A DNA stretch of 64,000 bases. It comes from Pseudomonas lini. Its GTDB lineage: Bacteria; Pseudomonadota; Gammaproteobacteria; Pseudomonadales; Pseudomonadaceae. A program made the position numbers and the translations under genes. Under the pieces are notes generated by a model. That model saw only the letters and a list, made by a program, of their open reading frames with translations. It was not told the origin of the DNA and ran no database searches. The stretch spans positions 124,001-188,000 of the forward strand of contig NZ_JAUSSR010000014.1 of the NCBI RefSeq assembly GCF_030812475.1, in the 5' to 3' direction. Shown here in pieces: positions 17,701 to 25,528 of the stretch. Positions within the stretch are counted from its first letter, which is position 1; each line of letters begins with the position of its first letter.

Positions 17701-18627
17701 ATGCGATTTACTCTCCGTCAACTTCAAGTATTCGTCGCCGTCGCCCAGCAGGAAAGCGTATCCCGAGCTGCGGGTCTGCTCAACCTGTCGCAATCGGCGG
17801 CGAGCACCTCGATCACCGAACTGGAGCGCCAGTGCAGCTGCCAGCTATTCGACCGTGCGGGCAAACGGCTGGCCCTCAACGCCCTCGGCAAACAGCTATT
17901 GCCGCAAGCGGTGGCACTGCTCGATCAGGCCAAGGAAATCGAAGACCTGCTCAACGGCAAGTCTGGTTTCGGTTCCCTGGCGGTCGGCGCGACGCTCACG
18001 ATCGGCAACTACCTGGCCACCCTGCTGATCGGCAGCTTCATGCAGCATCATCCGGAAAGCCAGGTGAAGTTGCATGTGCAGAACACCGCCAACATTGTGC
18101 AGCAGGTCGCCCACTACGAAATTGATCTGGGTCTGATCGAAGGCGATTGCAGCCATCCGGATATCGAAGTGCAGAGTTGGGTCGAGGATGAGCTGGTAGT
18201 GTTCTGTGCGCCGCAGCATCCGCTGGCCAAACGCGGCACGGCGACCATGGATGAACTGAGCCACGAGGCGTGGATTCTGCGCGAGCAAGGCTCGGGCACG
18301 CGACTGACGTTTGACCAGGCCATGCGCCACCACCGTAGCGGACTGAACATCCGCCTGGAACTGGAACACACCGAAGCGATCAAGCGTGCGGTGGAATCAG
18401 GCTTGGGGATTGGCTGCATTTCGCGGCTGGCCCTGCGCGATGCATTCCGCCGCGGCAGCCTGGTGCCGGTGGAGACCCCGGACCTGGACCTGGCGCGGCA
18501 GTTTTATTTCATCTGGCACAAACAGAAATATCAGACCTCGGCGATGCGCGAATTCCTCGACCTGTGCCGCGCCTTCACCGCAGGGGTTCAGCGCAGCGAC
18601 GAGATCGTGCTGCCCACCATCGCTTAA
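17701..18627 (+). CDS. finR: LysR-family regulator FinR
   Basis: A 308-residue LysR regulator with an N-terminal winged helix-turn-helix (LRQLQVFVAVAQQESVSRAAGLLNLSQSAASTSI, residues ~4-40) and a C-terminal effector domain. Divergence from fpr identifies it as FinR, which activates fpr under superoxide stress and sulfite-related conditions. The ATG at 17701 is the canonical LysR start. Its stop codon overlaps that of convergent dgkA by three bases. Confidence 0.88.
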   Translation: MRFTLRQLQVFVAVAQQESVSRAAGLLNLSQSAASTSITELERQCSCQLFDRAGKRLALNALGKQLLPQAVALLDQAKEIEDLLNGKSGFGSLAVGATLTIGNYLATLLIGSFMQHHPESQVKLHVQNTANIVQQVAHYEIDLGLIEGDCSHPDIEVQSWVEDELVVFCAPQHPLAKRGTATMDELSHEAWILREQGSGTRLTFDQAMRHHRSGLNIRLELEHTEAIKRAVESGLGIGCISRLALRDAFRRGSLVPVETPDLDLARQFYFIWHKQKYQTSAMREFLDLCRAFTAGVQRSDEIVLPTIA

Positions 18628-18986
18628 AGCAGGATCACTGCCCACACCAGTGCGATCATGGTCAACGCCACCAACTGCGCGGCGCTGCCCATGTCTTTTG
18701 CATTCTTCGACAGGGGGTGCAGCTCAAGGGAAATGCGGTCGATGGCGGCCTCCACCGCCGAATTGAGCAACTCGACAATCAATGCCAACAGACAGACGGC
18801 AATGAGCAGCGCCTGCTCGACACGGCTGACGTTCAGGACGAACGAAACCGGGATCAGGATGACATTGAGCAACACCAGTTGCCGAAAGGCCGCTTCGCCG
18901 GTGAAGGCTGCACGCAGGCCATCGAGCGAGTAACCGGAGGCGTTGAGGATGCGTTTGAGGCCGGTTTGGCCTTTGAAAGGTGACAT
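18624..18986 (-). CDS. dgkA: Diacylglycerol kinase
   Basis: Small inner-membrane kinase that phosphorylates diacylglycerol to phosphatidic acid, recycling lipid from membrane-derived glucan synthesis. The 120 residues contain three transmembrane helices. The signature ELLNSAVEAAIDRI and the HPLSKNAKDMGSAAQ segment carry the catalytic Glu and Asp. It overlaps the end of finR in a convergent arrangement and is followed upstream by erdR, as in PAO1 PA3603-PA3604. Confidence 0.96.
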   Translation of the reverse strand: MSPFKGQTGLKRILNASGYSLDGLRAAFTGEAAFRQLVLLNVILIPVSFVLNVSRVEQALLIAVCLLALIVELLNSAVEAAIDRISLELHPLSKNAKDMGSAAQLVALTMIALVWAVILL

Positions 18987-19060
18987 AGAGTGGGCAACTG
19001 ACCAAAAAGGAGTGGGAAAGCTAAATCAAGCATGGTCAAAAAAGCGTGAACGGTTACGCT

Positions 19061-19711
19061 TTAGTGGCTCGAAATTGACTCAAGTTGTTGCAACAGTAAG
19101 GCCGCCTGGGTCCGGGTCCGCACATTCAACTTACGAAAAATCGCGGTGACGTGAGCTTTGATCGTCGCTTCCGAGACGCTCAGTTCATAAGCGATCTGCT
19201 TGTTCAGCAATCCTTCACAGACCATGGTCAGCACCCGAAACTGCTGGGGAGTCAGACTGGCAAGGCCTTCACTGGCAGCCTTGGCTTCGGCGGAGACGCT
19301 CACCGCTTCGAAGGCTTGGGGTGGCCAGAACACATCGCCATCCAGCACCGCACGCACGGCTTTCTGAATAACGCTCAAGTCGCTCGACTTGGGAATGAAA
19401 CCGCTGGCACCAAATTCACGGGACTTCACCATGATCGATGCCTCTTCCTGAGCGGAGACCATGACCACCGGAATCTGCGGATATTGACCACGCAACAGCA
19501 CCAGTCCGGAAAAACCGTAGGCCCCCGGCATGTTCAAGTCCAGCAGCACCAGGTCCCAGTCGGACTTTTCGTCGAGACGGGTTTCAAGTTCGGCAATGCT
19601 CGCCACTTCCACCAGTCGGACATCCGGACCGAGGCCAAGGGTCAACGCTTGATGCAAGGCGCTACGAAAAAGAGGGTGGTCATCGGCAATCAGGATTTCG
19701 TATGTGGCCAT
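19061..19711 (-). CDS. erdR: LuxR-type response regulator ErdR/CrbR
   Basis: A 216-residue NarL/FixJ response regulator. The receiver domain has IADDHPLF at the N-terminus, the phosphoacceptor Asp in VLLDLNMPG and a Lys in IPKSS. The C-terminal LuxR helix-turn-helix is LTPQQFRVLTMVCEG through IAYELSVSEATIKAHVTAIF. Position next to dgkA matches PA3604 ErdR, which controls ethanol oxidation and acsA, also called CrbR in acetate use. No sensor kinase is adjacent. The ATG at 19711 gives the usual length. Confidence 0.85.
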   Translation of the reverse strand: MATYEILIADDHPLFRSALHQALTLGLGPDVRLVEVASIAELETRLDEKSDWDLVLLDLNMPGAYGFSGLVLLRGQYPQIPVVMVSAQEEASIMVKSREFGASGFIPKSSDLSVIQKAVRAVLDGDVFWPPQAFEAVSVSAEAKAASEGLASLTPQQFRVLTMVCEGLLNKQIAYELSVSEATIKAHVTAIFRKLNVRTRTQAALLLQQLESISSH

Positions 19712-19928
19712 TTTTCTAATGATCCTGTTTTTCAAACGAGGTGCAGCCACGGAGCTGCATCAACAGGGCACGTTCAACGCCAACTACGTAGCTGTTCACA
19801 CAGCTTTTTCACGTAAAGAATACGGCGTATCAAACCTGGCCGCGCCCTAATCGGCGCCAAGCATGCCCAGCGAAGCCGGGGTGGTCAAGCGACGTAGCCC
19901 GACCGGCTGCTTGCAGTATGGGCGACGT

Positions 19929-20687
19929 TCAGCACGTCACCGGGGCCGCATTCTGCACGAAGGGCATCAGCTCGGCGTGGGCCGGCGTTGCAACGTTCAT
20001 CTCCAGCTGGTGTTTCGCATCGAGGTAATGCTGGCTGAACACATCGAAATAAGCGTCCAGCGCTGAAGCGGCCTCGACATCGCCCGCCAGATCGAGGCAC
20101 AGCGCCGCCACTTCGGCCGTGCACAGGTGCTCGCTGCGGGTCGAGCGGCGCAGCCGGTACCGGGAGAGTTTTTCGGGCAGCAGGCTCAGGATCGGAAGCG
20201 CATCGAAATAGGGACTTTTGCGAAAGATCTTCCGGGCTTCGGTCCAGGTGGCGTCCAGCAGAATGAACAGCGGCCGCCGGGTGCTATCGGCCACGACACC
20301 ATGGGTCACTCGCTCGGGCTCGACGTACTCGCCTGGAAACACCAGATAGGGCTGCCATTGCGGATCGGACAAGAGCTGCAACAGCTGCTGATCGACTTCG
20401 GTCCGTGACCAGATAAACGCATGGTTGTCCCGCACCACATCGGCGATCAGCCAACCGGTATTACTGGGCTTGAACACTTCCTTGTTGGTCATGATCAGGC
20501 ACACCCCGGAACGGGTCTCGACCTGTGGGCGCCAGGCACACAGGCAGTGGCTCTCGATCACACGGCAAGCACGGCAACGCGGTGCTCGCCAGCCTCGGGC
20601 CTGGATCGGTTTGATGCCCTCCTCTTCACGCTGGTCGCGCAGGCGCGCGACGGCATTCGACGCAAAGGGCTTGAGTGCATGGCTCAT
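19929..20687 (-). CDS. DTW-domain tRNA-uridine aminocarboxypropyltransferase (TapT-like)
   Basis: A 252-residue DTW-domain protein of the TapT/YfiP family, which installs acp3U in tRNA using S-adenosylmethionine. Four cysteines in CRACRVIESHCLCAW suggest a metal site near residues 35-50. The DxTW motif is seen in LLDATWTEARKIFRKSPYF. The ATG at 20687 is chosen from the start of homology; it lacks a strong ribosome-binding site and longer starts exist upstream. Position corresponds to PA3606. Confidence 0.85.
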   Translation of the reverse strand: MSHALKPFASNAVARLRDQREEEGIKPIQARGWRAPRCRACRVIESHCLCAWRPQVETRSGVCLIMTNKEVFKPSNTGWLIADVVRDNHAFIWSRTEVDQQLLQLLSDPQWQPYLVFPGEYVEPERVTHGVVADSTRRPLFILLDATWTEARKIFRKSPYFDALPILSLLPEKLSRYRLRRSTRSEHLCTAEVAALCLDLAGDVEAASALDAYFDVFSQHYLDAKHQLEMNVATPAHAELMPFVQNAAPVTC

Positions 20688-20876
20688 TGCAGGCAACACC
20701 GGAATGGACAGGAAATCGACACGAAAAACACTCGGCAGGACAGGAAGTGCTCGCAGTTTATCAGACCGGCCGGCGCAAGCCTGTACCGTCCAGGCCACCT
20801 CCCCTATAATTCGCCGCCACTGAACGCACAGTCATGTGGCTGGTCGAACCACCAGTCACTGAACCAGGAGAGTTTC

Positions 20877-21302
20877 ATGCTGCGCCTTATCGTTCCTACC
20901 GCCGCCGTTTTGCTGGCGTCGTCCTTCAGCGCCCAGGCTGCTTCCTTGAAAGACATGGAACTGAGCAAAATGCTGCAAAACGTTGCCGCTCAAAGCAGCG
21001 TCGGCACTCCACGAGCGATCAACGAAGACATTCTCGATCAGGGCTACACCGTCGAAGGTAAAGAGCTGATCAACCACCTCAGCGTCCAGAGCAGCCACGC
21101 AGACAAAATGCGCGCCGACCCGAAAGCGGTTTATTTTCAGCTCGGCTCCACCGTCTGCAACAACCCGGGCTTTCGCAAGCTGATGGCCAAGGGCGCAATC
21201 ATGCGTTACGAGTTCACCGAGGTTAAGACCAACCGTCCGGTTGCGAGCGAGCGCTTCCAGGAATCGGATTGCCCGAAAGCCGCACCCGCGAAGAAAAAGT
21301 AA
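20877..21302 (+). CDS. Small exported protein, PA3611-like
   Basis: A 141-residue protein with a clear signal peptide (LRLIVPTAAVLLASSFSAQA, cleavage after residue ~21). The mature part of ~120 residues has two cysteines (CNN and SDCPK) that may form a disulfide, and a Lys-rich C-terminus. I recognise it as the PA3611 family, described in P. aeruginosa as a quorum-sensing-regulated secreted factor; the biochemical role is unknown. CAGGAG precedes the ATG. Confidence 0.75.
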   Translation: MLRLIVPTAAVLLASSFSAQAASLKDMELSKMLQNVAAQSSVGTPRAINEDILDQGYTVEGKELINHLSVQSSHADKMRADPKAVYFQLGSTVCNNPGFRKLMAKGAIMRYEFTEVKTNRPVASERFQESDCPKAAPAKKK

Positions 21303-21503
21303 TCACTGGGAATTGGCGCGCCGCTGCTCATCCTCGGCGCGCAGTTCTGCCAGCAGCGCCTGCAGATAGCAAGAGCGTCGCTCGGCGGCCTCAAGACGTC
21401 GGCAACACTCCTCCTCGAGACTCAAATGATGATTCTCGGCCGATGACTTCAGCAATCGATACAGTTGCGTATCGATTTCGATCTCCAGAATGACTCTGGT
21501 CAT
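21303..21503 (-). CDS. Small hypothetical protein with a ribbon-helix-helix-like N-terminus
   Basis: A 66-residue protein. The first half (TRVILEIEIDTQLYRLLKS, then HHLSLEEECCRRLEA) alternates as a beta strand and two helices, suggestive of an Arc/CopG-type DNA-binding fold. The rest is a charged helix. GGAG precedes the ATG. Its stop directly abuts the stop of the convergent PA3611-like gene. A similar small gene occupies this position in PAO1 (PA3612 by memory). The DNA-binding role is only an inference from pattern. Confidence 0.55.
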   Translation of the reverse strand: MTRVILEIEIDTQLYRLLKSSAENHHLSLEEECCRRLEAAERRSCYLQALLAELRAEDEQRRANSQ

Positions 21504-21841
21504 TGCTTCGGCTCCATGCGCCTCGCCCTGCGTGAGCGATAAAATCCTTCACCCGCTTGTGTCGCGCGTCCAGCCTTTGACGCAAAGTTGTCATGTCACA
21601 CCTGTCTTTTAGTAAATCAGAGTGATGAACGTTCAGCTTTGCGTTCAGACGAGCGGTGAAATCACCTTGCAAATCGACAATAAGCGGTTGCCAGGAAAGA
21701 CTTTGCGGCGCAATGATCAAGTCAGCGCAAATCCCCGCAAGGGTCTAGATTCATAGTGTCCACGATTTATTTTCCAGGCCGAAAAGGGGCTGCCTGACAT
21801 GTGTCTTGTTGTGCGAACGTTTCTTTCATCCAAGGGAAAAA
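21504..21841. other. Intergenic region with no recognised gene
   Basis: This is the divergent gap upstream of the small hypothetical gene and the LOG gene. Open frames at 21391-21720 (minus) and 21799-22008 (plus) lack good ribosome-binding sites and recognisable content. No consensus promoter was found, although one must precede the LOG leader. Confidence 0.5.
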
Positions 21842-21971
21842 ACAGAGCCTGTATGGATGACTCGATTTGCAACTCGAGTCCGGTGGATCGCCCAGGCACG
21901 GGCCTGGGCAGACAGCGACGCACGAGGCGTCGCGGCGCCGACAACTGCCTTGTCGGGGCCAAGGGTTCTGT
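21842..21971 (+). ncRNA. Candidate structured 5' leader RNA of the LOG gene (closing stem plus four hairpins)
   Basis: By hand folding, a 9-bp closing stem (21842-21850 with 21963-21971, two G-T wobbles) encloses four successive hairpins. Hairpin 1 has 7 bp (21859-21865/21874-21880, 8-nt loop). Hairpin 2 has 8 bp (21890-21897/21902-21909, loop ACGG). Hairpin 3 has 7 bp (21915-21921/21927-21933, loop ACGAG). Hairpin 4 has 7 bp plus a 3-bp extension (21938-21944/21950-21956, loop CTGCC). The AAGGAG ribosome-binding site begins five nucleotides later. This is the architecture of a cis-regulatory RNA. I do not recognise it as a known class. Confidence 0.55.
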
Positions 21972-21975
21972 GCAG

Positions 21976-21981
21976 AAGGAG
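21976..21981 (+). promoter_or_regulatory. Ribosome-binding site of the LOG gene
   Basis: AAGGAG lies 7 nt before the ATG at 21989 and just 3' of the structured leader, so leader folding could affect its accessibility. Confidence 0.8.
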
Positions 21982-21988
21982 AAGCTGA

Positions 21989-23107
21989 ATGCCTTACCAA
22001 CCGAATGACCTCCTGAGCCGTCATTTTGAAGAAAGCGGCCACGACCTCGCCAGCAAGGTCGAAGAACAACTCAACCTGGTTTCACCCAACAGCCCGAACA
22101 TTCCCATCTACCGCGACATGATCCTGACCGTGCTTCGCATGGCCCAGGAAGATCACAACCGCTGGAACGCCAAGATCACCCTGCAAGCCCTGCGCGAACT
22201 GGAACATGCCTTCCGGGTGCTGGAGCAGTTCAAAGGGCGTCGCAAAGTCACCGTTTTCGGTTCGGCCCGAACGCCGATAGAACATCCGCTGTATGGCCTG
22301 GCCCGAGAGCTCGGCGCGGCATTGGCGCGCTCTGACCTGATGGTCATCACCGGTGCCGGTGGCGGCATCATGGCGGCGGCCCACGAAGGTGCCGGCCTGG
22401 AACATAGCCTGGGGTTCAACATCACCCTGCCCTTCGAGCAGCATGCCAATCCCACCGTCAATGGCACGACCAACCTGCTGCCTTTCCACTTCTTCTTCAC
22501 CCGCAAACTGTTCTTCGTCAAGGAAGCCGATGCGCTGGTCCTGTGCCCCGGTGGGTTCGGCACCCTGGATGAAGCGCTGGAAGTACTGACCCTGATCCAG
22601 ACCGGCAAGAGCCCGCTGGTGCCGGTGGTATTGCTGGATGCGCCAGGCGGCAAGTTCTGGCAAGGAGCGCTGGACTTCATTCACCAGCAACTGGAGGAGA
22701 ATCGCTACATCCTGCCCACCGACATGAAGCTGGTAAGCCTGGTCTATAGCGCCGAAGACGCGGTGGAGCAGATCAATCAGTTCTACAGCAACTTCCACTC
22801 AAGCCGCTGGCTCAAGCATCAGTTCGTGATCCGCATGAACCACAAGCTCAGCGACGATGCGCTGGAACACATGCAAGGCGCGTTCGCCGACCTGTGCCTG
22901 AGCGATCACTTCCACCAGCATGCCTACAACGGTGAGGAGCACGACGAACCGCAGTTCAGCCACTTGGCGCGACTGGCCTTCACGTTCAATGCCCGTGATC
23001 ATGGACGCCTGCGGGAACTGGTGGACTACATCAACCTGCCGGAAAACTGGGCGCAGTCAAAATCCCAGGCGCAGCAACGCACGCGGGAGCCATTGAAGGT
23101 TACCTGA
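21989..23107 (+). CDS. LOG-family (TIGR00730) Rossmann-fold nucleotide-processing protein
   Basis: A 372-residue member of the LOG/lysine decarboxylase-like superfamily. The Rossmann start VTVFGSARTP (near residue 87), the glycine-rich ITGAGGGIMAAAHEGA and the family motif PGGFGTLDEALEV (near 190) are all present. LOG proteins cleave the N-glycosidic bond of nucleoside 5'-monophosphates, including cytokinin ribotides. This long form has an extra helical N-terminus (~85 residues) and a C-terminal extension, and its physiological substrate is not established. The preceding 130-nt leader is strongly structured. A terminator shared with recX follows. Confidence 0.88.
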   Translation: MPYQPNDLLSRHFEESGHDLASKVEEQLNLVSPNSPNIPIYRDMILTVLRMAQEDHNRWNAKITLQALRELEHAFRVLEQFKGRRKVTVFGSARTPIEHPLYGLARELGAALARSDLMVITGAGGGIMAAAHEGAGLEHSLGFNITLPFEQHANPTVNGTTNLLPFHFFFTRKLFFVKEADALVLCPGGFGTLDEALEVLTLIQTGKSPLVPVVLLDAPGGKFWQGALDFIHQQLEENRYILPTDMKLVSLVYSAEDAVEQINQFYSNFHSSRWLKHQFVIRMNHKLSDDALEHMQGAFADLCLSDHFHQHAYNGEEHDEPQFSHLARLAFTFNARDHGRLRELVDYINLPENWAQSKSQAQQRTREPLKVT

Positions 23108-23110
23108 GGC

Positions 23111-23145
23111 AAAAAAACGGCCCGCTATCGACATAGCGAGCCGTT
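23111..23145 (-). terminator. Intrinsic terminator of recA-recX
   Basis: On the minus strand AACGGCTCGCTAT pairs with ATAGCGGGCCGTT and ends in seven T, directly after the recX stop codon. The stem may also help end the convergent LOG transcript. Confidence 0.85.
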
Positions 23146-23148
23146 CAT

Positions 23149-23616
23149 TCAATCGTCCATCCCTCGGCCGCTGAACAAGCGGCTGATCATCTCCATGGAG
23201 TATCCCCGATAACCCAGGAACCGGCCTTGTTTGGCGCGTTCCCGTGCGTCTATGGGTAAATGCCCGGAGAACTTGCGCCGCCAGGTATCTTCCAGTTGTT
23301 CCTGCCAGTTGATACCGCTCTCGCGTAACGCGAGTTCGATGTCAGTACGTTGCAGCCCGCGCTGATTCAACTCTTCACGAATACGCAAAGGGCCATAACC
23401 GGACCGGGCACGGTAGGAAACGAAACTTTCGAGGTAACGGGATTCGGACAACAGGCCCTCTTCCGTCAAGCGGTCGAGTGCGGTGTCGATCATTTCAGGA
23501 AGAGCGCCGCGCTGACGCAGTTTACGCGTCAGCTCGACCCGACCGTGCTCGCGTCGTGCGAGCAGGTCCATTGCGGTTCGCCGCACTGCGACGAGTGTAT
23601 CGAGTACGGCAGTCAT
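23149..23616 (-). CDS. recX: Regulatory protein RecX
   Basis: Modulates RecA by binding and capping its filament. The 155 residues contain the helical repeats typical of RecX (AMDLLARREHGRVELTRKL, ALDRLTEEGLLSESRYLESF, GYGPLRIREELNQRGL). The stop codon is followed at once by a terminator. It lies 8 bp downstream of recA and is probably produced by readthrough of the recA message under SOS control. Confidence 0.95.
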   Translation of the reverse strand: MTAVLDTLVAVRRTAMDLLARREHGRVELTRKLRQRGALPEMIDTALDRLTEEGLLSESRYLESFVSYRARSGYGPLRIREELNQRGLQRTDIELALRESGINWQEQLEDTWRRKFSGHLPIDARERAKQGRFLGYRGYSMEMISRLFSGRGMDD

Positions 23617-23624
23617 CGGATCAA

Positions 23625-24677
23625 TCAGATATCGGCGTCAGCCAGGTCATCTGCAGTCTCTTTGACCGGCGATGCCTTGACGTCCGGTGCCGGCGTCAGC
23701 AGCTTGTCGCGCAGCTGCTTCTCGAGGGTCGCGGCGATGTCCGGGTTTTCTGCCAGGTACTTGGCCGAGTTGGCTTTACCCTGACCGATCTTGGTGCCGT
23801 TGTAGGCATACCAGGCACCGGACTTCTCGACGAAACCGTGCAGAACACCCAGGTCGATCATCTCACCGTTGAGGTAGATGCCCTTGCCATAAAGAATCTG
23901 GAACTCGGCCTGACGGAACGGCGAAGCCACCTTGTTCTTAACGACCTTGACGCGGGTCTCGCTACCAACGACTTCATCGCCTTCTTTCACCGCGCCAGTG
24001 CGACGGATGTCCAGACGAACCGAAGCGTAGAACTTCAGGGCGTTACCACCGGTAGTGGTTTCCGGGCTGCCGAACATCACACCGATCTTCATGCGGATCT
24101 GGTTGATGAAGATAACCAGGCAGTTGGCGTTCTTGATGTTGCCGGTGATCTTGCGCAGGGCCTGGGACATCAAGCGGGCTTGCAGGCCCACGTGCATGTC
24201 ACCCATTTCGCCTTCGATTTCAGCCTTTGGCACCAGCGCCGCCACGGAGTCGACGATGATCACGTCAACCGCGTTGGAACGCACCAGCATGTCGGTGATT
24301 TCCAGGGCCTGCTCGCCGGTGTCCGGCTGGGAAACCAGCAGGTCGTCGACGTTGACGCCCAGCTTGCCGGCATATTCAGGGTCCAGGGCATGCTCGGCGT
24401 CGACGAATGCGCAGGTCGCGCCGGCTTTCTGAGCCTGGGCGATCACCGACAGTGTCAGGGTGGTTTTACCCGAGGATTCAGGGCCGTAGATTTCAACGAT
24501 ACGGCCTTTTGGCAGGCCGCCAATGCCGAGCGCGATGTCCAAGCCCAGAGAGCCAGTGGAGATAGCCGGGATCGCCTGACGGTCCTGATCGCCCATACGC
24601 ATTACGGCACCCTTGCCGAATTGACGTTCGATCTGACCCAGGGCCGCAGCCAAGGCTTTCTTCTTGTTGTCGTCCAT
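23625..24677 (-). CDS. recA: Recombinase RecA
   Basis: ATP-dependent strand-exchange protein and coprotease for LexA self-cleavage. The 350 residues show Walker A GPESSGKTTL near 66-75, the Walker B segment VIIVDSVAALVP and loop regions GVMFGSPETTTGG. The C-terminus is acidic (ADDLADADI), as usual. MDDNKKKALAAAL is the family N-terminus, preceded by TGAGG. A LexA box lies 41 bp upstream. recX follows in the same transcript. Confidence 0.99.
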   Translation of the reverse strand: MDDNKKKALAAALGQIERQFGKGAVMRMGDQDRQAIPAISTGSLGLDIALGIGGLPKGRIVEIYGPESSGKTTLTLSVIAQAQKAGATCAFVDAEHALDPEYAGKLGVNVDDLLVSQPDTGEQALEITDMLVRSNAVDVIIVDSVAALVPKAEIEGEMGDMHVGLQARLMSQALRKITGNIKNANCLVIFINQIRMKIGVMFGSPETTTGGNALKFYASVRLDIRRTGAVKEGDEVVGSETRVKVVKNKVASPFRQAEFQILYGKGIYLNGEMIDLGVLHGFVEKSGAWYAYNGTKIGQGKANSAKYLAENPDIAATLEKQLRDKLLTPAPDVKASPVKETADDLADADI

Positions 24678-24717
24678 TAAAGTCCTCACGTAATCAATAA
24701 GGCCTGACGGCCAACAC

Positions 24718-24733
24718 CTGTATAAGTAGCCAG
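24718..24733 (-). promoter_or_regulatory. LexA-binding SOS box of recA
   Basis: CTGTATAAGTAGCCAG (plus-strand orientation) fits CTG-N10-CAG and lies 41 bp before the recA start codon. Confidence 0.85.
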
Positions 24734-24760
24734 TATTATTCCACAGCGCTTGAGGATCGC

Positions 24761-25261
24761 CTACCCCTGATTTGAGATTTCTCCAGCGGCATGGCGCAGT
24801 AGCCCCTCTAGCGCGGCCTTCACCGTTTGTCGGCGAACCTCGTCGCGGTTGCCGGGAAAGTGTTGCACCTCGCTGAATACCCGCTCGCCGACCCCCCAGG
24901 CCAGCCACACCGTGCCAACCGGCTTGCTGGGCGACCCGCCATCGGGCCCGGCGACACCACTGACCGCCACGGCAAGATGCGCGCGGCTTTTTTCCTGCGC
25001 GCCCCGCACCATCGCCTCGACCACCTCGCGACTGACCGCGCCCACAGTGGCAAACAAGGGCGCAGGGACATTCAACTGCTCGATCTTCTGGCGGTTGGAG
25101 TAAGTGACATAACCGGCCTCGAACCACGCCGAGCTGCCGGGAATGCGGGTAATCGCTTCGCAGATCCCACCGCCGGTACAGGACTCGGCGGCAGTGACGT
25201 GAGCATTGAGAACCTGCAAGCGCCTGCCAAGTTCAGCGGCCAGCTGGGTAATTTCTTTCAC
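24761..25261 (-). CDS. pncC: Nicotinamide-nucleotide amidohydrolase (CinA C-terminal domain family)
   Basis: Deamidates nicotinamide mononucleotide to nicotinic acid mononucleotide in pyridine-nucleotide salvage. The 166 residues match stand-alone PncC: VTAAESCTGGGICEAITRIPGSS with the catalytic Ser, VTYSNRQKIEQL, and AVSGVAGPDGGSPSKPVGTVW. I chose the GTG at 25261 (reading VKEITQLAAEL) because AGGAGAGG lies directly upstream and the family N-terminus begins there; the frame is open much further upstream. It lies upstream of recA, the usual Pseudomonas order, and is divergent from mutS. Confidence 0.94.
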   Translation of the reverse strand: MKEITQLAAELGRRLQVLNAHVTAAESCTGGGICEAITRIPGSSAWFEAGYVTYSNRQKIEQLNVPAPLFATVGAVSREVVEAMVRGAQEKSRAHLAVAVSGVAGPDGGSPSKPVGTVWLAWGVGERVFSEVQHFPGNRDEVRRQTVKAALEGLLRHAAGEISNQG

Positions 25262-25528
25262 GGTCCTCTCCTGAAAGGGCTCAATGGGACTACCGTACAC
25301 GAGCGGATCGCGCTTGCAAGGCTCGGAAACGATCAAAATGTGTGTGGCCTGACCTGTTTCCCCAGGCCGAAAAGCCGTCACTCTGCCCGCCACCTCTTGC
25401 CAGCCAACAAGGGCTTTCATGCCTGCGTCGGGTGGACTGCCCATGTTAACCTTGCGCCCATCGCGGAAAAGCCGGGCCGACGCCCCTCCTTTGCCCTACA
25501 CCTTTCAACGAATTTGCCTGATTATCCG

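Noticed and set aside
21391..21720. 109-codon minus-strand frame upstream of the small hypothetical gene
   Set aside because: It overlaps the better-supported 66-residue gene in another frame and shows no motif or ribosome-binding site.
24827..25528. Long open frame continuous with mutS, extending it by ~234 codons
   Set aside because: It runs antisense to pncC, a well-supported gene, and MutS homology begins exactly at the ATG at 25529; the extension is a GC-bias artefact.
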